DNA of 5,795 nt from assembly GCA_938046755.1 (NCBI GenBank), contig CALIXC010000040.1, forward strand, positions 1 through 5,795, written 5' to 3'. The notes below the pieces were generated by a model. That model did not search any database. It was not told the origin of the DNA and saw only the letters and a program-made list of their open reading frames with translations. A program made the translations under genes and the position numbers. Shown in pieces: positions 1 through 5,100 of the stretch. Positions within the stretch are counted from its first letter, which is position 1; each line of letters opens with the position of its first letter. This DNA is from an uncultured Lautropia sp. (lineage in GTDB: Bacteria; Pseudomonadota; Gammaproteobacteria; Burkholderiales; Burkholderiaceae_E).

Positions 1-409
1 CGTCTTTCCAGACCGCCTCAAGCGGCGGCAATGACTTGTCAGCCAGGCGGTCTTCCAGTGAGGATCTCTCTCCATTCTGGCCGGCACCGTTGGCAAGCCC
101 TGCGTGATGGCCTGCTATTCCATAGGCCAACAGATAGCCGGCTGTCTTGTAGCGTTCTTGCGCGACCTGCGCTCCCCGTGTGGAGTGGTCAACCTTGATA
201 CGCGCCCCTGCCAGCCTCTCCTGAAAGGGTATGGTGTATTTCCCAAGGTCATGTAGAAGCCCCATGGTTTCAGCGAGCTTTTCCGCACCAAAATGCGACG
301 CATTTTTTGCCGCCAGGGCAGCAACACCCTTCAGGTGGTCATCCAATGGCTGTGGGTCAACCTTGTCTGGATCATTGGATGAGTGAGCGAGGAACTTATG
401 AATGCCCAT
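1..409 (-). CDS. cas3: CRISPR-associated helicase/nuclease Cas3, N-terminal HD domain (partial, probably type I-C)
   Basis: Cas3 is the nuclease-helicase recruited by Cascade to degrade target DNA in type I CRISPR interference. The first 136 codons are open from ATG at 409 to the left edge, so the helicase part lies outside the window. Visible HD-nuclease motifs, in order: an 'AHS' start (residues 8-10), His25 in 'LDDHLKGVAALA', 'GLLHDLGKY' with His53-Asp54, 'FQERL' (62-66), 'VDHSTRGAQ' (73-81, His75), and 'IAGHHAGL' (98-105, His101-His102). The 'HDLGKY-FQ-DHSTRGA-GHHAGL' pattern is what I know from type I-C Cas3 N-termini; the subtype is an inference because no cas5/cas7/cas8 is in view. ATG 409 places the start normally before the AHS motif. 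GTG at 415 is in frame, with a stop (TGA) three codons further upstream. No clear Shine-Dalgarno or promoter was found. No frameshift or internal stop is present in the visible part. Confidence 0.9.
   Translation of the reverse strand, partial: MGIHKFLAHSSNDPDKVDPQPLDDHLKGVAALAAKNASHFGAEKLAETMGLLHDLGKYTIPFQERLAGARIKVDHSTRGAQVAQERYKTAGYLLAYGIAGHHAGLANGAGQNGERSSLEDRLADKSLPPLEAVWKD
389..393 (+). promoter_or_regulatory. candidate ribosome binding site (GAGGA) for the 48-aa ORF
   Basis: GAGGA is placed 8 nt before ATG 402. It favours that ATG over the one at 408, from which it is 14 nt away. It lies inside the antisense cas3 coding region, so it may be coincidental. Confidence 0.25.
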
Positions 410-548
410 GTCCACTGCTTTTCATGAAGAGCTGTCTCGTACTCTTGAGGCTCCGTCATCTACAACAGCGTCTGCTGTTTGGGATCACCTCCAGGCAGCC
501 CTTGACCGTTTCGGTACAGATTGGGCTGCCACCTTCAGGACGGTATGA
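402..548 (+). CDS. possible small protein, 48 aa, overlapping the cas3 start on the opposite strand
   Basis: This is a 48-codon open frame from ATG 402 (second ATG at 408) to TGA 546-548. The product is acidic at its N-terminal half (HEELSRTLEA). A helix-prone amphipathic stretch, 'VWDHLQAALDRFGTDWAATF', lies at about residues 26-45. A GAGGA Shine-Dalgarno-like sequence sits at 389-393, 8 nt before ATG 402. The ORF overlaps the first 8 bp of cas3 in antisense. I recognise no family. Against it: it is short, any promoter would have to lie inside cas3, and no convincing one was seen. For it: plausible amino-acid composition and a well-spaced ribosome binding site. It could instead be a remnant of a longer gene or a chance ORF. 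The function is unknown. Confidence 0.28.
   Translation: MPMSTAFHEELSRTLEAPSSTTASAVWDHLQAALDRFGTDWAATFRTV
464..479. repeat. inverted repeat AACAGC-N4-GCTGTT upstream of cas3
   Basis: A perfect 6-bp dyad with a 4-nt loop (464-469 and 474-479), 55 bp upstream of the cas3 ATG. It could be an operator-sized protein site or a small RNA hairpin in the cas3 leader. No T-run follows it on either strand, so it does not look like a terminator. Confidence 0.5.
494..530. repeat. nested inverted repeat upstream of cas3
   Basis: GGCAGCCC at 494-501 and GGGCTGCC at 523-530 are perfect 8-bp complements. Inside them sits a second dyad, ACCG (505-508) and CGGT (512-515). A near-identical direct 10-mer, CACCT(C/T)CAGG, lies at 486-495 and 530-539, flanking the structure. 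This is the strongest dyad in the cas3-hipA spacer and sits about 85-120 bp upstream of the cas3 start. It could fold in a cas3 leader transcript or bind a regulator. Its function is unknown. Confidence 0.5.
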
Positions 549-684
549 CGGGCTACACACGCCGTCCATCTGCCGTGGACAATTACCATCGATACGCCGA
601 CCAGCGGTCGCTTCTTCCCCATGAACGGCCGCCATGGAGCGACGAGCGCTTCCCCTCCTCTGCGGCCTACTTCTCGACCAGCTT

Positions 685-1950
685 CTACACCACGGGCAGG
701 AATGCCCCCTCAAACCCCCACAGCTCCTTCTGCGTCAATCCCACCTCTGACGACAGCGCCACCTCACGCCATCCGGCTACTGCTGTTCTCACCTCATCCA
801 GTACCTTCTGCGCGTTCTCCGGCGTCAGCGCGAAATCCCGGCAGCGAGCCAGCAGCATGCGGGTGTTGGTGATGGGGCCTTCCTCATCCGAAAGCCACAC
901 CTTGGATTCTCTGTCCTTGTCTGGAAAGGGGTTGATGTCGAATGCTGGTGAGAGACGCCAGTGGCCGTTCGTGGCATGTAGGAAGCCGTGGTTCTGCAGG
1001 TGGTCGTCCACGTTGGTGATGAGCAGGTTGAAGATGAGGCGTCGCCACAGTTGCTGCAGGTCGGCGGTGGGGTCAAGCGCATGGCGGCGAATGACTTCGG
1101 CGATTTCCAGATAGCTTCTTTCATCATCCCGCGAGGCCTGCAGCATGGTGGCCGCCGACTGGTAGGGAATGCGCCCGCCATCCGGCTGTCTGTCGAAGCG
1201 GTAGATGAGGGCGACGGGAATGTCTGCCAGCTGCACGACTCTCGATTCGGCGACCTGGATGCCTGCACGTTGGGCGAGTTTCAAGGCCAGCACTTCGCCA
1301 CGTGTGACGCTTCGGGTGTCACCGATGCTGGGAAACTTGCCGATGGCCAGGCGACCGTTCTCGTCCACCAGGGTGCATTTGGGGCGCATGCCGCCCAGGG
1401 AGGTGCCCCTGCCCTGCAGGTAGCGCAGGTCTTCGTCGGTCTCGTCCCCCCGCTCGATGGCATGGCTGGCCCGGAAGGCGCGCTCCAGGGCGATGAGGGG
1501 CGGCGTGGTCCGGCGGCCGGGCTCAACGGAACGGTGCCACTGGCCATCCGCACCTTTCAGCCTCAGCGCACCAACACGGGCGCTGTCGTCCACGGCCAGC
1601 AGGTAGTCCAGTTCGGTCAGTGCGCCCAGGGTCGGGTCTTTCTGGCGGCGCTTGGCATGGTCCCGCGCGATGACTCTTCTTCCCCAGGCATCCGGTGCCG
1701 TATCGGCCAGCGCGCCATGAAAGGGCGAGTCATGCGCAGTGGCGGCCTTGTGAGGCTGGTAGCCGGATGTCCACTGCAGGTCGGCTGAAACATTGAAGCC
1801 ATCCGGGCTGGCCAGCCAGCTGGCGTCGTAGGCAAAGGCCGTGCTTTCGCGTCTTCCCTGGCGGGTGTAGATGAGTGATCCGATGGGGGTGCCTTTCTGC
1901 CCCACGCACACCTGCACATGCTGGCGAAGGGTGTTTGATGGTGCAGCCAT
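685..1950 (-). CDS. hipA: HipA-family serine/threonine kinase toxin of a type II toxin-antitoxin system
   Basis: HipA kinases phosphorylate translation components (glutamyl-tRNA synthetase in E. coli), causing growth arrest, and are neutralised by HipB. At 421 aa the protein is close to the usual length of about 440. The N-terminal HipA_N region spans roughly residues 10-125. The regulatory P-loop is 'GRGTSLGGMRPK' (180-191), with Ser184 as the likely autophosphorylated serine (Ser150 in E. coli). The ATP-binding lysine is Lys205 in 'LAIGKF'. The catalytic loop 'NVDDHLQNHGF' (313-323) has Asp315 as catalytic base and Asn320. The metal-binding Asp338 is in 'LSPAFDINP'. All key residues are present, so the kinase is predicted active. 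The ATG (1950-1948) overlaps the hipB TAA by one base, and a strong GGGAGGG site lies just upstream, so translation is probably coupled. The stop is TAG at 687-685. Identity of the cellular target is inferred from the family only. Confidence 0.93.
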   Translation of the reverse strand: MAAPSNTLRQHVQVCVGQKGTPIGSLIYTRQGRRESTAFAYDASWLASPDGFNVSADLQWTSGYQPHKAATAHDSPFHGALADTAPDAWGRRVIARDHAKRRQKDPTLGALTELDYLLAVDDSARVGALRLKGADGQWHRSVEPGRRTTPPLIALERAFRASHAIERGDETDEDLRYLQGRGTSLGGMRPKCTLVDENGRLAIGKFPSIGDTRSVTRGEVLALKLAQRAGIQVAESRVVQLADIPVALIYRFDRQPDGGRIPYQSAATMLQASRDDERSYLEIAEVIRRHALDPTADLQQLWRRLIFNLLITNVDDHLQNHGFLHATNGHWRLSPAFDINPFPDKDRESKVWLSDEEGPITNTRMLLARCRDFALTPENAQKVLDEVRTAVAGWREVALSSEVGLTQKELWGFEGAFLPVV

Positions 1951-2273
1951 TACAACCCTCCCGACACGTTCCTGGGCATCCGTACCCGCTTGGGCAGCTG
2001 CTCATCCATCAGCAACAGGCCAATGTCATCGTTGGCGGTGTCCATGAGGTTTTCCAGGGCCTTCAGGTCACCCAGGATCATCATCGCCCGGGCAATGAAG
2101 TGGATGGGGATACGAGGGTCGCCTTTTTCGATGCGGCGCACGGTGGAGACGGATGCCCCCATGCGCTGTGCCATGGAGTCCTGCGAGATGCGGCGGCGGC
2201 GGCGGGCCAGCGACAGGTCGTGGCCCAGCTTGCGAATGGCGCGGTCGACCGGGAGGGGCATGAAGTCTGACAT
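1950..2273 (-). CDS. hipB: HipB-like XRE-family antitoxin/autorepressor
   Basis: HipB antitoxins bind HipA and repress their own operon through a helix-turn-helix. This 107-aa protein has a clear XRE/Cro-type HTH at about residues 28-52. It contains 'ISQDSMAQRMG', the turn, and the recognition helix 'SVSTVRRIEKGDP', followed by 'IPIHFIARAMMILG'. An Arg-rich stretch (24-28) precedes the HTH. The C-terminal tail (about 75-107) is the part that in HipB proteins contacts the toxin. The gene is immediately upstream of hipA with a TAATG stop-start overlap, the standard antitoxin-first order. ATG 2273 is the only good start before the HTH, although its Shine-Dalgarno is weak. A sigma70-like promoter lies upstream at 2309-2337, with a small dyad in its spacer that could serve for autorepression (inference). 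Assignment to HipB rather than a generic XRE regulator rests on the adjacent hipA. Confidence 0.88.
   Translation of the reverse strand: MSDFMPLPVDRAIRKLGHDLSLARRRRRISQDSMAQRMGASVSTVRRIEKGDPRIPIHFIARAMMILGDLKALENLMDTANDDIGLLLMDEQLPKRVRMPRNVSGGL
1956..1962 (-). promoter_or_regulatory. ribosome binding site of hipA (GGGAGGG)
   Basis: Read on the minus strand, GGGAGGG ends 5 nt before the hipA ATG, inside the last codons of hipB. This supports ATG 1950 as the hipA start and suggests strong, coupled translation of the toxin. Confidence 0.75.
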
Positions 2274-2308
2274 GAATTAGCAGCCTGCTGGAGATGCTTA
2301 TACTGACC

Positions 2309-2337
2309 AATATATCCATTCAGGACGTTAAGTTCAA
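2309..2337 (-). promoter_or_regulatory. sigma70-type promoter of hipBA
   Basis: On the minus strand: -35 TTGAAC (2337-2332), a 17-bp spacer, and -10 TATATT (2314-2309). The -35 matches 4/6 and the -10 matches 5/6 of consensus, with ideal spacing. The predicted start is near 2302, giving a leader of about 28 nt before the hipB ATG. The spacer contains TCC-N5-GGA (2315-2325), a small dyad placed where an autorepressor such as HipB would block RNA polymerase. The operator assignment is inference; E. coli HipB uses TATCC-N8-GGATA, which is not matched exactly. Confidence 0.6.
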
Positions 2338-2425
2338 TAACCGGCAAGACTGACGCCCGACATGGGCACCTCATGCGGGGTCACCGCTTTTAGCGCTCCA
2401 ACCAGGATGCTTATGAATGTATATG

Positions 2426-2439
2426 GGTCTTGTGAGACC
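2426..2439. repeat. dyad GGTCT-N4-AGACC upstream of arginase
   Basis: A perfect 5-bp inverted repeat with a TGTG loop, followed by TTT on the plus strand. It lies just upstream of the -10-like TATGAT at 2448-2453, so it could be an operator for a rightward promoter. As an RNA hairpin it is too short to be a credible terminator. Confidence 0.35.
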
Positions 2440-2738
2440 TTTAACTGTATGATTCTTGGAGAGACATGCAAGGGGCGCTCGTTCCCGTGCCTTGCCTTCG
2501 CGCTACCCGGACAAGGCGGGCTGACCCGACATGCCTGCCACCGCCGCCTGACCCCTGTTACCCGTTGCTTTTTGCGCTTCTCGGGCTTCCTCCCCCAAGC
2601 CTCAGTCTGCCGTCTGCTCCCTTCCGTGCTATGTTCCCTGTCACCCCGGCCCATGCGGTCGCCAGGATGAATCCAGAGTCCGGGCGGCAGGCGCCGCAAC
2701 GGTTTCTGGCCTCTGTTCCTCCCTCCCCAGCAAGCACC

Positions 2739-3710
2739 ATGTCCACCCCCCTCACCCCCACCACCGATTCCTCTCTCAACCCTCAACCCACCCACCGGGT
2801 CGCGCTCATCGGTGCGCCCACGGACGTGGGGGCCAGCCGTCTGGGGGCGGCGATGGGGCCGGATGCGTTGCGGGTGGCGCAGCTGCCAGCAGCGCTGCGG
2901 GCGCTGGGGGTGGATGTGGTGGATACGGGCAATCTGGCGGGGCCGGTAAATCCGCGCGGCGGGCGTGATCCGAAGGCGGCGGGGCTGCGCAATCTGCCGG
3001 AGGCGGTTTTCTGGACGCAGGCGGTGCACGATGCGGTGCTGGCGCAGTTGCAGGAAGGTCGCACGCCGATCATGCTGGGGGGTGATCACCATCTGGCGGC
3101 GGGTTCGCTCAGTGCGGTGGCGCGGCATTGCCGCGCGTCGGGGCGCAAGCTGCGGGTGCTGTGGCTGGACGCGCATTCGGACTGCAATACGCCGGATATT
3201 TCTCCCAGCGGCAATATTCACGGGATTCCGGTGGCCAATCTGCTGGGTCTGGGGCCTCAGCCGCTGATCGGGCTTTCGGGGCAGACGCCGGCGCTGTCAG
3301 CGGAGCATTTCTGTCAGGTGGGGCTGCGGTCGGTGGATGATCACGAGAAGCGGATGATCCGTCAGCTGGGGCTGCGGGCGTTCGACATGCGTGCGATCGA
3401 TGAGCTGGGCATGCGCGAGGTGATGCACCGTGCGCTGGCGGATGTGGATGCGGGCACGCATCTGCACGTGAGCTTCGATGTGGATTTTCTGGATCCGGAG
3501 ATTGCGCCGGGGACGGGGACGGCGGTGCGCGGGGGGCCGACGTACCGCGAGGCGCAGCTGTGCATGGAGATGATTGCGGACACGGGCCGGCTGGCGTCGC
3601 TGGATATCGTGGAGCTGAATCCGGCGCTGGATCTCCGCAATCAGACGGCAGAGCTGGTGGTGGATCTGGTGGAGAGCCTGTTTGGCAAGAGCACGCTGAT
3701 CAACCGCTGA
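2739..3710 (+). CDS. rocF: arginase (L-arginine amidinohydrolase)
   Basis: Arginase hydrolyses L-arginine to L-ornithine and urea in the cytoplasm using a binuclear manganese centre. From ATG 2739 the protein is 323 aa, slightly above the usual ~300 because of a Pro/Ser/Thr-rich leader before 'VALIGAPTDVGAS' (21-33). Signature motifs: 'GGDHH' (114-118, metal ligand His117), 'DAHSDCNT' (144-151, ligands Asp144, His146, Asp148; Asn150 binds substrate), 'SGNIHGIP' (157-164, Ser157 and His161), 'SFDVDFLDP' (245-253, ligands Asp247 and Asp249), and 'VELNP' (291-295, Glu292). Asn150 together with His161 fits arginase rather than agmatinase. The start is uncertain: in-frame ATGs at 2466, 2631 and 2667 extend the frame, and no good Shine-Dalgarno precedes 2739, but residues before 2739 look non-coding. 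The 3' end overlaps the convergent ferredoxin gene by 11 bp. No ornithine-processing partner is adjacent. The symbol rocF is by family convention. Confidence 0.92.
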   Translation: MSTPLTPTTDSSLNPQPTHRVALIGAPTDVGASRLGAAMGPDALRVAQLPAALRALGVDVVDTGNLAGPVNPRGGRDPKAAGLRNLPEAVFWTQAVHDAVLAQLQEGRTPIMLGGDHHLAAGSLSAVARHCRASGRKLRVLWLDAHSDCNTPDISPSGNIHGIPVANLLGLGPQPLIGLSGQTPALSAEHFCQVGLRSVDDHEKRMIRQLGLRAFDMRAIDELGMREVMHRALADVDAGTHLHVSFDVDFLDPEIAPGTGTAVRGGPTYREAQLCMEMIADTGRLASLDIVELNPALDLRNQTAELVVDLVESLFGKSTLINR

Positions 3711-4029
3711 CGGGGTTGTCGGCAGGCATCCGTCCGGGCTGGCCATCGGTGCCGGTCAGGACGGTGCCTTTGAGCGCCTCCTTTTCTTCCTGCAGGCGCA
3801 GGTATTTGGCGTGGAGCTGTTCGCGGCTTTCGTTGAGGTCGAAGTTGATGGGGATGCACTCGACGGGGCAGATCTGGGCGCACTGGGGTTCATCGAAGTG
3901 GCCGACGCATTCGGTGCAGCGGTTGGGGTCGATGATGTAGTACTCGGGCCCCATGGAGATGGCTTCGTTGGGGCATTCGGGTTCGCAGCAGTCGCAGTTG
4001 ATGCACTCGTCGGTGATGATGAGGGCCAT
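3700..4029 (-). CDS. 2[4Fe-4S] ferredoxin, YfhL/Alvin type
   Basis: A small cytoplasmic electron carrier of 109 aa with two [4Fe-4S] clusters. The first cluster motif is C9-x2-C12-x2-C15-x3-C19-P in 'CINCDCCEPECP'. The second is C38-x2-C41-x8-C50-x3-C54-P in 'CTECVGHFDEPQCAQICP'. The eight-residue insertion between the second and third cysteines of cluster two is the hallmark of the Allochromatium vinosum/YfhL-type ferredoxins, which have unusually low and split potentials (family knowledge). Extra cysteines occur at 14 and 58. After about residue 65 comes a helical tail typical of the family (about 65-90) and a short polar end. ATG 4029 directly precedes 'ALIITDECINC'. It follows the coaD TGA after a single base, and an AGGGAGAG site lies 8 nt upstream. 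Being last in the rsmD-coaD operon is its usual proteobacterial context. Its redox partner is unknown. Confidence 0.93.
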   Translation of the reverse strand: MALIITDECINCDCCEPECPNEAISMGPEYYIIDPNRCTECVGHFDEPQCAQICPVECIPINFDLNESREQLHAKYLRLQEEKEALKGTVLTGTDGQPGRMPADNPVSG

Positions 4030-4030
4030 G

Positions 4031-4537
4031 TCAGCGGCTCTCCCTGCGCGGTTCCTGCTGGCGCTTGAGGTATTTTTCCTGCAGGGCGGCAAGCACCACG
4101 GGATTGACGAAGGCGCGCACGTCGCCGCCCATCATGGCGATTTCCCGCACCAGGGTTCCGGTGATGGACTGGTAGCGGTCGTCGGGGATGATGAAGTGGG
4201 TGTCGATGGTGGGCTGCAGGATGCGGTTGAGGCTGGCCATGCGGCGCTCGTAGTCGAAGTCGCTGGCGTCACGCAGGCCGCGCACGATGAGGCTGGCACC
4301 GATGTCGCGGGCGAAGTCGGTGACAAGCCCGGAGAAGGACATGACGCGCACGTTGGGCAGCCCCACCAGGATGGCCTTGGCCATGTCGACGCGCTCGGCC
4401 ATGGTGAACAGGGTGTTGGAGCGGCTGTCGGAGATGGCGACGACGACGGATTCGTGGTGGGCAGCGACGCGGTTCACGACGTCCTGGTGGCCCAGGGTCA
4501 GCGGGTCGAAGGTTCCGGGGTAGACGACGAGGGACAT
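4031..4537 (-). CDS. coaD: phosphopantetheine adenylyltransferase (CoA biosynthesis)
   Basis: CoaD transfers AMP from ATP to 4'-phosphopantetheine, giving dephospho-CoA, the penultimate step of coenzyme A synthesis. The 168-aa length is typical for the hexameric bacterial enzyme. Motifs: 'YPGTFDPLTLGH' (6-17) with the nucleotidyltransferase T14-x-G16-H17 signature, 'TMAERVDM' (45-52), 'RGLRDASDFDYE' (86-97, substrate and ATP contacts, Arg86 and Arg89), and 'ITGTLVREIAMMGGDV' (125-140) in place of the ISSS-type loop of E. coli. The ITGT form is one I associate with betaproteobacterial CoaD. The ATG at 4537 is fixed by the TFDP motif; no strong Shine-Dalgarno precedes it. The gene starts 40 bp inside rsmD, so translation probably depends on readthrough coupling. 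The TGA is one base before the ferredoxin ATG. Confidence 0.97.
   Translation of the reverse strand: MSLVVYPGTFDPLTLGHQDVVNRVAAHHESVVVAISDSRSNTLFTMAERVDMAKAILVGLPNVRVMSFSGLVTDFARDIGASLIVRGLRDASDFDYERRMASLNRILQPTIDTHFIIPDDRYQSITGTLVREIAMMGGDVRAFVNPVVLAALQEKYLKRQQEPRRESR
4038..4045 (-). promoter_or_regulatory. ribosome binding site of the ferredoxin gene (AGGGAGAG)
   Basis: Purine-rich AGGGAGAG on the minus strand, 8 nt before ATG 4029 and inside the end of coaD. It fixes the ferredoxin start at the ATG before 'ALIIT' rather than the upstream in-frame ATG at 4092. Confidence 0.6.
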
Positions 4538-5100
4538 GGTTCGGAAGTAAGCAGCTGATAATGGACCTGTCCGGCCTTGCCGGCGCGGATGACGGCCAGG
4601 CTGTTGCAGCCCTGCTGGGCCAGCCAGTCGTCGGTGATGGCGTGATCGGCTTCGACGTAGACAAGGCCGTAGGGCGCCAGCCAGGGCAGGACGGCCGGCA
4701 GGATGCGCGGCAGCCAGCCGGCCCGGAAGGGGGGGTCCAGCAGGATCAAATCCTGCAGCATGGGCGGGCGCTGGTCAAGCCAGCGGGCGGCGTCGGCACG
4801 GATGACCTCGATGCAGCCCCCTGCCCCGAGCTGCTGGACGCTGGCATTCAGGCCGCGGGCGATGGCGGGGTTCTGTTCGACCATCAGCACGCGGGCTGCC
4901 CAGCGCGAGGCGGCCTCGAAGCCCAGGGCCCCTGAGCCAGCGAAGAGATCAAGGCAATGCCAGCCGGAAAGGTCCTGGCCCAGCCAGTTGAACAGGGTCT
5001 CGCGCACCCGGTCGGGGGTGGGCCGCAGGCCCGGCGAGTCGGGCACGGGCAGCAGGCGGCGCTTCCATTGGCCGCCGATGATGCGAATGCGGGAGGGCAT
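4498..5100 (-). CDS. rsmD: 16S rRNA (guanine(966)-N2)-methyltransferase
   Basis: RsmD uses S-adenosylmethionine to methylate N2 of G966 in 16S rRNA within the 30S subunit. At 200 aa it has the usual length. The N-terminus carries the family motif 'IIGGQWKRRLLPVP' (7-20) and 'RPTPDRVRETLFNWL' (26-40). The SAM-binding motif I is 'LDLFAGSGALGFEA' (50-63), with acidic motif II 'VEQN' (74-77). The catalytic motif IV is 'DPPF' (122-125), typical of N2-guanine methyltransferases. The family core ends near 'VHYQLL' (179-184). The last ~14 residues, rich in Ser and Pro, are encoded in the region overlapping coaD by 40 bp. ATG 5100 follows an in-frame TGA three codons upstream, so the start is firm, although no Shine-Dalgarno is evident. 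It is first in the leftward operon with coaD and the ferredoxin, and divergent from ftsY. Confidence 0.96.
   Translation of the reverse strand: MPSRIRIIGGQWKRRLLPVPDSPGLRPTPDRVRETLFNWLGQDLSGWHCLDLFAGSGALGFEAASRWAARVLMVEQNPAIARGLNASVQQLGAGGCIEVIRADAARWLDQRPPMLQDLILLDPPFRAGWLPRILPAVLPWLAPYGLVYVEADHAITDDWLAQQGCNSLAVIRAGKAGQVHYQLLTSEPCPSSSTPEPSTR

Larger units (their letters stand above)
410..684. other. spacer between cas3 and hipA with several inverted repeats
   Basis: This 275-bp spacer is upstream of cas3 and downstream of hipA, which are both on the minus strand. It must contain the cas3 promoter if cas3 is not read from the hipBA promoter. It holds the small plus-strand ORF ending at 548 and inverted repeats at 464-479, 494-530, 564-580 and 619-637. 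No CRISPR-type repeat, no Rho-independent terminator after hipA and no convincing sigma70 promoter were found. Other short ORFs here (minus 485-622 with 45 codons; minus 456-713) have no supporting features. Confidence 0.6.
2274..2738. other. intergenic region between divergent hipB and arginase
   Basis: This 465-bp stretch has no supported gene. The hipB side (about 2280-2460) is visibly AT-richer and carries the hipBA promoter, a dyad at 2426-2439 and an isolated -10-like TATGAT at 2448-2453. The arginase side (about 2500-2738) is GC-rich and mostly pyrimidine on the plus strand. The arginase reading frame stays open upstream to ATG 2466, which has GGAG four bases before it. The added residues are proline/serine-rich and unlike any arginase N-terminus that I know. 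No convincing promoter for arginase was identified. Confidence 0.55.

Noticed and set aside
485..622. 45-codon minus-strand ORF starting MGKKRP upstream of cas3
   Set aside because: Basic short peptide without a ribosome binding site; equally explained by chance in a stop-poor spacer.
410..684. CRISPR repeats or a CreA-like repeat remnant near cas3
   Set aside because: I looked for direct repeats and for the ATTGAAAC-type ends of type I-C repeats; none are present. Only short dyads and one imperfect 10-mer pair were found.
456..713. 85-codon minus-strand ORF between hipA and cas3
   Set aside because: It starts inside the end of hipA in another frame, is Cys/Arg-rich without a Shine-Dalgarno, and has no recognisable feature.
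988..1788. 266-codon plus-strand ORF antisense to hipA
   Set aside because: It is a shadow frame of hipA, whose kinase motifs are intact; the product has no recognisable domains and the composition expected of an antisense GC-rich frame.
2466..2738. N-terminal extension of arginase from ATG 2466
   Set aside because: Residues are unlike arginase N-termini and read like non-coding pyrimidine-rich DNA; kept as a finding but not used for the gene start.
2334..3221. 295-codon minus-strand ORF opposite arginase
   Set aside because: Arg/His/Pro-rich product mirroring arginase codons, with no motifs; its start overlaps the hipBA promoter region.
3701..3718. CAACC-N8-GGTTG as a terminator between arginase and ferredoxin
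   Set aside because: Only 5 bp with no T-run, and it overlaps both coding ends.
3953..4558. 201-codon plus-strand ORF opposite coaD
   Set aside because: His/Gly/Asp/Val-rich shadow of coaD; the real gene has full catalytic motifs.
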